Below the pieces are notes generated by a model. That model worked only from the letters and a program-made list of their open reading frames with translations. It was not told the origin of the DNA and did no database searches. A stretch of DNA of 13,631 nt from Hemicentrotus pulcherrimus. Its lineage: Eukaryota; Echinodermata; Echinoidea; Camarodonta; Strongylocentrotidae. The translations under genes were made by a program, and so were the position numbers. The DNA is taken from positions 58,129 through 71,759 of the forward strand of contig BEXV01002083.1 of the NCBI GenBank assembly GCA_003118195.1. The letters run 5' to 3'. Of the stretch, positions 1-11,290 are shown piece after piece (within the stretch, counting starts at the first letter, position 1; every line of letters begins with the position of its first letter).

Positions 1-58
1 AACTTAATATCAGGGTGGAGTTCCCCTTTAGAGCAAATAATGTACTTTTGATACTTAC

Positions 59-191
59 TGATTCTCTGGGTGAAGGGTGAGGAGTACACTCTGTACCAGT
101 GCCATCTAATGATCTAGGACTGATACTAGATGTAGGACTTGATGGTGGTGGTTTGATCTCAGAGATGCTCTCAACACTCTGAAGGGTAATC
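59..191 (-). CDS. Exon M: Ser/Pro-rich tail segment (residues 567-611)
   Basis: A 133-base exon with the acceptor TTGTGTAG and the donor GTAAGT. It encodes ITLQSVESISEIKPPPSSPT followed by more Ser, Pro and Thr, ending SPRES. It is low in hydrophobic residues and probably disordered, with several SP/TP sites. The strong donor shows that the gene continues to the left beyond position 1. Confidence 0.88.
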
Positions 192-941
192 CTACACAAC
201 AAGGTACAGTGAAAATACCTTAGACACATTTATTCATTTATTTATATTGAAACAAATACAATAAACATTTCAGAAGCATTTATCACTATTATTATTATTA
301 TTATTATCATCATTACCATTATCATCATTATAATTATCATTATTAATATTATTAATATTATTCTTATTATTGACATCCATTATTCTACTAGTATGTTGCA
401 AAGGCATGTGATTTTATGGACTTATAATCATTATTATTATTATCAATATTAGTCTTATAATTGATATCCATCATTCAAACTAGACTCTGTTGTTTCAATG
501 AAACAATTACTATCATTTCATGTTGCAAAAGTTTGTGGTATAAGATTTAAGTATAAAATAGGAGACATCATGCATGCCCCTCACCTGTCACCAACTGAAC
601 CTCTAGGTTTCCAGTACTTGTAACGAGAGTCCCACTCCATATGAACCATATTCATATAAGCATAGTGCTCATCTGTATTTCTACTGAAGCTTACAACCGA
701 CCCATTAGGTGCTGTAACAAATGCAACATTGTAGTATGATGAAATGCATGTGGCCGCTTGTGTATAATAGATATTATTTGCTTATTCTTTCAAATAAAAT
801 CATGGAAATTAGAGACATAATATAGGTAATACAACAGTGGTCAAAACATATAATTGTTATGATCTCATGACATTTAATAGAACACTTCCTTACATCAATG
901 TTTTATATGTGTTAGACCCTGGTTCTTCTCTCTCTCTCTCA

Positions 942-980
<39 letters not shown>

Positions 981-3900
981 TCTGTCTCTCTTTCCCATAT
1001 ATTTGTGTAGATTTTTGTATACATTCTTATAAATTACAAGTACCGATTAAATGAAAAATAACGAGGAAATTTCAAAGGTTTGGGCAGCAGAAAATGTTAG
1101 GAAAAACCCACAACAATACAGGATATTAAACACTTTTCTTAAAAAATTGAAAGATTTAGCTGGGACCTCAAAATTCCACGCTGCATTTTCTACATGCCAT
1201 TTTCAAATAAAATAAATATGATAGCAAAATCCTTCCCAACACACAAAATGATAAATCTGGACTACCATCGAAGTAGCGACTTTAAAATCACATCAGCACA
1301 TGCACTCCACCTGTACCTAACCTACAGGTGTATGACTTATTGCAAACTACTTGGACTTTAAAAATACTTGCTGAGACTTTTTGCAGTCATTAAAAACAAA
1401 TAATAACTTTTAAACAAATAAACAGAGACAAGCATTTCATATCACAAAATATTTACAAATTCATGGGGTTAAAAGAATCATAAAACAAACATAAACTCAG
1501 TTAGTGTTACTGTTTGATTGCACATCAGATAAACTTGTTACTGTTATTTTTTTCATTTACACAGTTCCCCCACAAACTAGACAAAATTGCTGTTTGTGAT
1601 ATCAGAATAATAATATAGAATCTGTATTTTTGTTTCAATGGACTAAATTTTCTGGTATAGAAATTTGTGTAATTTAAGAAATCTTATCTACATGTACAAT
1701 GAGACTCTTTTCTTTTCTCTATTCCTGGACAGAAATTTAAACCACTAATAGACCTACCAGATTCATTCGCTCTTTATCTTACAACCATTCTTTGAAAAAA
1801 AATCATTTTTTATATCTAGTTTGAGACAAGATACATTATTAGAACATAATAATGTCAAATCACCGTAGCGCCTAGAAAGTGCCACTCTTGAAAACGGTAG
1901 AGGCAAAAATAATATGCAGCAAAACTGTAAACATTTTGTGGTGGCATGTCACACATTTATGTTCATGTACAGTAGGCTGTTGCTAATTTATATCTGTATG
2001 ATTTCATATTTTTCACAAAACCTTTTTTCAATGACAAATTACGCAAATCAGTGACAAATCTGCAGATAACCCAGCGGAAGCAAGGATGTCACTAGCTTAT
2101 AACAAAAACTGTCATCTATCACTGAAAACAAGTTTTGTGAAATGGGGCCCAGGTTCTACTGGATGGAAGTTGGTTTTTAATGTGCAGATATTCAGTGAAA
2201 GTGTACCATTATTCTTTTAGTATTTATAAATAAAGTTGAACAGTAGACATCATTTACTAACAATATCATGACACAATATTAAAGACAAAAGGGATAATGG
2301 GTAATGGATTATTCAACCCTTTATATTAATTCCTAAACATAGGTTACAAAAATTCCTGTATGCATGACAGTTAGAATTGTCGTTAATATATAAATACTGG
2401 ATATATGTTTATGTAGATATATACTCTACATTTATATTCTAACAAACCTCATTTGTTTTCTATATGTGTAATGTTTAAAGCATGTATTTGCCAATTACAT
2501 GTAGAAAGAAAAAAAAAGTTCTTATTGAACAAACCTACATGTATTTATTTGCACACTAAAACTTAGAAAGGCAAAAGACATTTTCACAGCCACTAAGTTA
2601 CTATTGAAGACGGCATGATCCTCATTTTCATTTATGAAAATCATATTTTTCTCTATGAAAGTGAGTTGGCTGAGCTCTTATTATTCCTCATAACAGTGAA
2701 AACCAACATTGAAAGGAAAAATTATTTTAATCCTATCGAGTCATTGACATTAGCTTTTTGAAGAAAAAAACATGTTTACAACTGAAACTGCATCTTCCAA
2801 CGTGTATCACGTACATGTACGTGTATTTATGAATAACAATACAAGAAGAGATTAATAAAGGCTTGGTTAATGATTACATGACTTTATTAATACACAACAT
2901 GAACTTAATTCACTTCATATGTTCAGTCCAACTACAAAACAAACCTTTCCATGTTTTGGATAGATCTGAATGAAGAAAAAGGAAGTTGGGTTCAGTAAGT
3001 TAAATACAATCAAATTCTTATAAGCTGGTTGGGTGGTTAAAACAAAAGTAAAGAAAAAAAATATAGTACAAGAACCAAAAAAAAATATTTTCAAAAAAAA
3101 ATCAAATTATATTTTCATAATCATAATGCATTAATGTCCAAAATATCTAAGACTTCAAAACAGAATTCATTTAAGGAATTTCCAGGCTAAAAAGTTGGGA
3201 AAATCAAATGAAAAGAAAACTAACTGATGTTACAACCATAAAGAGAAGGGGGAAAAAAAGAGAATTTGATGTAGCCTTAACCTGTTGAACAACCCTTTAA
3301 TTTGGACTGGGGTTTATAGAAAAGGTAGATAACATGAACTGAAATCATGTCCAATGGGTTAAATAATTGAAAACTAATATTTAGTTCCCATGAAAAATTT
3401 GTCTTCCATGTACAGATCTCCATATTCACACCCCATTAGAACAATAATATAAAGGGGTAAACAGACAGAAAGACAATGGCATCACTATTAAAAGAAAAGA
3501 CCACTTTCTGTCTTGCATTATCAAGTAGGACTCTTCGTTACAAGAACAGGTGGCCAACAGTTTTCTGGGAGTCTATGGATGGCATGGGGAAGGTGACTTC
3601 TAATCCCCTTAACCCCATCATACAGTGCACGAGCAAAGTCTAATTTGGCACTTCAGTCTTACAGCAACTACAAGTTACAGCTCCATCAAAGAGCCTTTAT
3701 TAGCACTTATCTAAAGCTCATTAAAATATGTCAAGAAACTGTAACAGCTCCATATTAAATTAGTTCATAACCAATCATAAACATGATTTCAGAAGCCTAT
3801 AACAGTTACAGAAACTTGTTATTGATATCAAGTCCTATGAAACGGGCCCAGACTGTGTGCTTTAGATTAAGAATATCAAGTTATATGTCAGCAAGCTCAT

Positions 3901-6900
3901 ATGCACAGTTTGATACCCTCACCCAGATTGGCAGAAGCTCCATATGATGATATAAATCAATGAAGTCTTACCTGGAATAGCCTCCATATGAAGCAACGCT
4001 ACATCATACTCAGGCAAGGCAATGATATAGGCCAGACTCTGGGGTCCTAAGAGCACCTTATCTCCTAGCCTAGGAGGCTTAGCTGGTCTCCATTCTTCCT
4101 GTTGCTTGGGGTAACGACACGCCCCAGCGGATGCAGCACGAGGCTTCAGGGCCGTCGCCGATGGTATCTTGGTAGCTGAGGAGCGAACGGAGGATGCTGT
4201 GGTAGGGCGGTGAGACAGCTTGAGGGATGGACGTTTGCTTGTAGGCCTGGAGTATGGCTTCACAACAGGGCTGGGTTGGCCTACAGTCAGGAACTGACTT
4301 GCAAAGACAGGAGATGACTGCGGTCTCTTTGGTAAGGCTTTTGTTGTCTGCAGCAAATTCAAGATAGATGATAACATGTTATCTACATGATGTTCCCAAT
4401 GACTTGTCATACTATTGAGACATTAATAATACACTTAATCTTACCTTCTGACATCTCTTATTTATTTTCTAGCAGGTTTTTCTACTTTTGGAACTTGTTC
4501 AGACTCCCTGCTTCCACTTCCTTTTTAATACAGGTATATCAAAACCATTATCTATGAATTTTAAAGGTGCTACACTTATCTACATGTATAAACTGTGAGA
4601 GCTATAATACACTGCTATGTGTATTCCTCAATGGAAATAAAAGCATATTGGACATGGACTTATATTTGAAAATGCATGCAAGCCAAGCACTAAACATGGT
4701 TCTGCAGCATTTAATCCTGATTCAGAACATGTTAGGGCATTTGGTTGAAGTGCGGTATGTGCAACGCCAAAAAACATACTACCGTAATTTTGAGAGAAAA
4801 AACAGAATAATTCCGAAAAAAAACAAAAAGGTTGGCAGCTATGTTGATTGTAAAGCATTTTATGTTACCTCCAATAAAAAGTTGGAAGTGCTCTTGGAGG
4901 AAATCTTCTTGTGCATGACTTTCTTGGTGTTTCTCTGGATACTGTCCATAAGGTACTCTGAAACCTCCTCGATGATCCGATGACTTGCTCCCTGACCCTG
5001 AAATCATATTACATGTATGAGGTCAATTGAAAGAATCCAACATTTACAGGGTATTAATAAAACAAGGAAGATCGAATGATAGGACAAGTCCATGCTATTA
5101 TGGCCCATATGCTGCTGATCACATGAGTACATCTGATGTACGTATCAAGCTGATAAGTCATGACAGAGCTTGAGTGGGACAAAATATGATATATTATATT
5201 TTAGATCAATGAAATGCTGATCAGTGATTGGTCAACATAGCATCATGTGACCGAACATAACATTGCTATGATGTTACTGAAGAGTAAAGTGTGTTATATA
5301 TGACGTCATCTATGGTATAATGCACTATACCATAACACTATACCATGTATGACGTCATAGATAAGGAAGATAAGCATTGTGACATCACACTGTTCAGTCA
5401 AAAGTAATGCGCAATTTGCGCGTTTTAATAAATGCGCATTATTACAATTGTGCGCAGGTTAGGTAAGATTGACAAATTCAAACTGAGTGTAAACTTCTCC
5501 AATTCCCGGCCCAATGTGGGTGACATAAGAATAAAGTTAAAAACCATATGCCAGCCATTCAGTAAGTCAAACGTTTGGATCGTAACGAAGTGATTTAAAA
5601 CAAATATACCAAGCATTTAGTTTGAAAAATATAAAGCAAATATATCATGCACTATTTTAAGCCACTAGTGAAATTATGGATTCCTCAGCGACAGAAATAG
5701 CACTATTTTCTTCGGGGCTATGCCCCTCAGAAAATAGTGCTATTTCTGCCACCTCGATCTATAATTTCAACTAGAGCCTCTCAATGCATGGTATATTTGA
5801 TTACTATATGTGTATGTCCATTTATGTTCACAATTCCATAATACAATGCTATAGAACTTGGGACATACCTTGGTCTTACCCTAGAGTGACCCAATTAGGT
5901 AGTCCTGCGAAATGTAGTGGCACAGGTCAGGAATGTGAATGCATAATTGTTTTTTATATCAATTAACAAAAAAGAGCAATTTGACATATGTGATGGCAGT
6001 ATCAGTAATGTTAAGCCTATTCAAGGTGCTATTTACCAGCTACCTATTCTAATCATATTTCACACTACATGTCAAGTAGGCTGTTACTTTTTTTATGTTT
6101 CTTAAGTTTGTCTTTAAATATTGGCAGAACTTCTACATTACAATTTTAAGTCTGTTTGAAATGTAACTTCAGTGCAAACTAAAGGAGGCATTTCACACAG
6201 TAAAAATCAATCAAAAGCCAATCCCCAGTGGATCTGCACCTTAAACGTGATACAACACATTTAAGACTTTTTTTCTAAGGTTTTCCTGATTTTAGTGATT
6301 TTGTCAAATTTCCTGACTGAAAATGCCACTTTTCCAGGTTTTCCCTGATAGACTACTTACCCCTGTATTAAGTATTCTTTCCATAAGAGCTACGACTCCG
6401 TCCATGGTTGATGCCTTCCCAGTTGCCTGGGTTACCAGGTGAGAGATGGATGGATCTTTAGTCAGGTAGATGTAGAATGAAGGCACGATACACAGGAGCT
6501 GCACCACTTCAGCAGCAAGCAATGACCGATACTCACGATATCTGACAAAGATTAAAGTATGATCATTCTGTTAACATACAGTCTCATTTCATTAGCTTGA
6601 TGTATTCAAGCTTGCAGGAGGTGGGGTCTGCAAACCATTCACTGATTGCCCTGTTCATAATGTTAAGAAGGAGAGTCATGTCCTTCATTTTCATGACTTC
6701 ATGTTTGTTTGATCCTGCAAATCTTTTCAGGAGATGTTGGACTATCACTATTATTCATCTACTTCCAACCAGGATTGGAAATTTAAATTTGTCTACATAC
6801 ATGTATTATCAAGACTCAGCAATGGGCATTACAATATGCATTTCTAAGATTTCCCTTTTAGGTAACCATGCATCCCTAAATGGGAAACAAAACAAAGAAA

Positions 6901-9900
6901 AGATTGTATGGAGTAGATGATCTCATACTCACATTGGGTTTGTTCTATCAACAGGCCCCTCATTCTTCTTGCTTCCAACATCATGATGTTTAATAATATC
7001 AGCCACAGTGTAATACAGACACAGATAGAGCTTCTCATACAGTCCTCCATCCTGCCAATCACAAACATTAAAGCCATCGTTTAACAATGTGAAATCTGAT
7101 ATGCATGGCCCTACGTGTTATCACTGTGTCTCTGATATGGTGTTATATTGAAGCCCTACAAAAATTGCACTTCAAAATGATTAAGAAGTGCCCCAAAAAA
7201 GTAAAAACCTTTGAGTGACCCGTTTTAACTGTTATGAAAACAAAATTTGATTTCGATTTTCAATCATAAATATCTTCATAATCAGACAGGCGATTGGCTT
7301 GTAAAAGTCATGGGGTTCCTGACTGCCCTAAAGGTTTATAATTACCAATGCAGCAAGAGCTAATAATCAAAGATTTTTTTAAAGAATCTAAGACAAAGTT
7401 ACCGGATCCCTCAAAAGTCAATACAATGTCAGGAATTCAAAATGAAATAACTTTACCACATAGGAAGAGTTATACGAATAAATAAATCATTTTATTCACT
7501 TCTACCTGATAAAGAAAAATACTCAGACTTTGCAAAAAATTACCAGTAACCACAGGCATATGTCCTATTGCAATTTGAACACTAAAACATTATCATGAAC
7601 TAGTATTCAACGAGGGAAAGGAAGGGGGAAGGGGGAGGGGGAACAGGGAGGAAAAAGATGGAAGGTGTGAAGGGACAATAGATAGAAGGAAGAAGAGATG
7701 GGAGATAAAGCATAAAGGGAAGTGAGATAGAATATGAAGAGAAGGAAGAGATTATATGATGACCTGGGCCCCGTTGCATAAAACTTACCATTGATGGTAA
7801 CTTTGTCAGCAATGGCAACTACCATGGTAACAGGGCTCAACAACCAATCGAATTCAAGGTTTCCATGGTAGTTACCATTGATGACAAAGTTACCATCAAT
7901 GGCAAGTTTTGTGCAACGGGGCCCTGATGGTCATTTCTACCAAGTACCTTAATAGCACTGGGTAAGATTTACACATGCATAACTGTTTGATATAAGGAAG
8001 GAGGAATGGCAGATGGAAGAAAGAAAGATAGTAGGTATAGGGGAGGATGCAAGGGAGGTGGAACATAGAGGGCAAAAGGGAAGAGGAATATAGAATATAT
8101 GTTGAAATAAAGGAAAAAAAACAGAATAGGAAGGAAGGGGAAAAGAACATGAAGGGAAGGATGGATGGGAAAGAAAGGGAGGAAGAAGACAGAAAGTAAG
8201 AGGGAAGAAAGGATGAGTAAACATTACCTGATGGTCATCTCTGTCCACCTTAACAGCACTGAGTAAGAGAGAAAGAACCCGGCAATGATGATCCTCTGTC
8301 ATCAGTAATAGATCAAGACTATCAAAGTCATCTCTGTGGAGGTATAAATTGATTAAAAAACATCATCTTTGTAACTTGCTCATAATCATTGGGACATGTG
8401 TAAGCAATTTACCTGTAAATCAATCTAACAGTTTACCTAAAGGGAATAATAATAAGTTGTTTTGTAAAGAGGTTCATTCACTGGATTTATTGAAGAATGA
8501 GTCCTTGTCAAAAAGAGTATAGATGTGTACACATACATGTACTTGTTCTTCTTTCTTCCCATATACTTTCAAATAAGCCTACAATAACAGGTCAATGACC
8601 TACTTACTTTGGATGTGCCTACAGTAAAAAAATCTTACAAAATAGGATGCTTTTTGTCAAATGATGTAGTATTTGTGCAGAAATAATCCATTAAACTCAA
8701 TTTAAAAATATGCAATTAAAAGTTACTATGCTCTGGAGGTTAAGTTAAGAACAAGTTACACACATGTGCCATATATCATATACTCACATGATGTCTCTAA
8801 GTTTGGTGACAATCAGGGCATCTTGCAGCAGTAAATGTGGGATAGTAAACTCTAAAGAAGCTACAAGCAATATGAGAAGGACATTGCACTTCTCCCTGTC
8901 TGCTGAGCGGATCACTAGGAGCTGCTCCACAAAATTCTTGCATGTCAAACCTGGATTTCTGCTGCAGAAGTGAAATGGAAAAAAAGACAAACTCATTTAT
9001 TGAAGAACTTGATGAATTTAAAATGGGAATTATAAGCTCAATGGACAAACCAACTGGATATAAGGTGTAAAAAGACCATTTGGATGTAATTTAACCTTTT
9101 GGGGTACCAATTATGCCACCCCAAAATATACAGAGTTTATGGTGAAGTTGAACACACAAGTATGTTATGGGGAAGGGTAGTGTTGACACCTTATGACTTA
9201 AAAATTACAGGTAATTACACAAATTGTGTCAAAGATGTACCAATCTGTAAAACTTATAGTTGATGTAAAGCAAGCACTTAAAGACTTCAATTAGTAGCTG
9301 AATTACCTTTGTGTTTGCTGGCACTCTGTTAAGATGTCTTCCTGTATATTATAAGCCATGTAAGCCAGCCGTCTAAGATCTGCGCCAACATTGAGATCAC
9401 CATTTGTTGGAAACTTCATCATAAAGTGCGTTGTCTGTAAAAGAATCAATGGGTTAACAATTATCTACACTTGAAAAAATGGAATAAACGACACTAAAAT
9501 TAGAGAATTGGCATATAAACATTTTAACCCTTACAAAGCCACACAAAGTGAAAACCAAACAAAATCAATAATTGTATCTAATATCTTTTGATCCTAACGA
9601 AACAATTATTTTCCTACTTGAGATTGAAAAAGTAAATGTTACTCCAAAGTTGATACAATCAAACAGTATTTGTCATTTACTTGAATATTGAAGGGAAAAA
9701 AAGGACCAATATAAATAACTAGAGAACAGATACTAGAGCGTGTTGAAGACAGACAGGCACTTACGGGTGGTATGAGTTCAAACAGATTAAATTGTATAGT
9801 TTACCTTCTGACCATAGATTCCATGCACTTGAATCTTCTTTTGAGAGGTAGGCACAAATTGCTCCTTGGGAAGCTTGTGTCTCTGCAAAACAAAAACCAC

Positions 9901-11259
9901 AAATCAACAACAATAAGAAAAAGGAAATTACTGTATTTAAAAAAAAATAATGGGCTACTTGCATATTTTAGAATCTCTAAACAGAAGGGATTTTAGGAAA
10001 GTTGTGGTAACCAAACGAGTCGAACATATCATTAGTCATACATAGAGAATGATATTTTCCACCATCACCAAGTAGTTTGGAGTCCATTGGAAAGAGTATG
10101 ACTATTTGACAATATCTTAACTAATCTAACTTGAATGGATAGTTATCCATGTTTGTTTTTATCATTAAAAAGAGCATAACCTTAAAACTGTTAACTTTTC
10201 TTTCAGCATAAATTGCAATGCTTGTACAGGTACATTAACAAATGCTGAATGAAAAAGCTCATTCCTATGCATAGACTAGACAGCTATCTACTTACTACAT
10301 GTAAGAACACTATGTGGAATTGAATGAAGGCCTATAAGACTACCTTAACATTACTGATTAGCTATTTTGACCCAAATAATGCGAAACATGTGAACATGCA
10401 CACATTTGTATGGTTACATTATGACAAAGGCTCCAAATATTTCATGAAATGTTTGTCCCTTTCTGGTCTTTTCAAAAAGACCTTTACTTATCTTTTATTT
10501 AAATGGTTTTGATCATATTCATATACACGTACTTTAAGATGTATACAGTAGGCATGTAGAATAAATGGATCTGCAAACATTTATTGGATTGCCATAACCA
10601 GAATTAAAGACTTTAAACAACAAACAATGATCTTACCACAGGGTGACCTGAGACAGAGGTTTCCTGAAAGAAATGCTCAACTTGAATCCTCTCTGCAGCT
10701 ATAACATGAAAGGCAATGTAATACATCACATTGATAAACAAAGGAAATAACAATGATTTCCTGGGGCAGCGATATTGTTTTGGTCGTAGAGCAGAGGTTT
10801 AGGCCTGGAATGATCCTGGGTTCTGAACCCAGTCAAAGACAATAGCTACAGTGCGTATTATTACATCCATCATGAAAAGAATCTCCTTAAGGTTAAAAAA
10901 AATGTACATAATAATTCAAAATGAATTCCTATGGGTTATTTGCCAATTTTGAACTAGCTTACTAAGCTACTAATGAAAAAAAATAAAAATACAATGCATG
11001 CACATCAAAAACATTTCATATATAGTTGCCTGTGCATCATATGACCCACTGAAATGTAGGGAACACTGGTAGAGAATGAGTATCCACAAAGGGTTATGGA
11101 TATTTTAATATAGGTTTACTACTCACATGTTATAAGTCTTCCATCCAACATCCATACATTAGGCAGACAATCAATCACATGGAGACGATCTAAAGACAAA
11201 ATGAAGAAAGATAAATTAAATTAGATTAAAAGATAAAATATACTTGTTGATAAATCATA

Positions 11260-11290
<31 letters not shown>

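Larger units (their letters stand above)
712..3971 (-). other. Longest intron in the window (3260 bp)
   Basis: Between exons K and L. It contains the CT/CA microsatellite, a perfect palindrome at 2808-2823, A-rich DNA around 3045-3110 and two isolated GGGCCC-type repeat ends. I saw no exon-like frame with proper splice sites and no RNA gene in it. Confidence 0.75.
4998..6360 (-). other. Intron between exons I and J, repeat-bearing
   Basis: 1363 bases holding the CRE inverted repeat, the GCGC cluster and the hairpin element. Bases 5775-6360 contain nothing I can name. Open frames here lack splice or protein support. Confidence 0.7.

Noticed and set aside
286..480. (TTA)n region as a CRISPR-like array
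   Set aside because: It is a degenerate microsatellite with no constant repeat/unique spacer pattern, in an animal intron.
4567..4983. 138-residue open frame on the plus strand
   Set aside because: Its end overlaps exon J in antisense, it has no recognisable motif, and the minus-strand exon has phase and splice support.
5425..5616. 63-residue minus-strand frame as an extra exon between I and J
   Set aside because: No fitting phase-0 splice pair was found, and exons I and J already join in frame.
6270..6360. Short 'ttttcc...tgatttt' words before exon I as a tandem repeat
   Set aside because: Only two loose copies. A T-rich intron end explains them equally well.
7600..8302. Several Ser/Pro/Leu-rich minus-strand frames
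   Set aside because: They are translations of the polypurine tracts' complementary strand. Only the exon G part is real coding sequence.
10762..10850. Functional tRNA gene
   Set aside because: The A box departs from consensus, the T-arm loop is wrong, and I could not form a convincing acceptor stem or anticodon arm.
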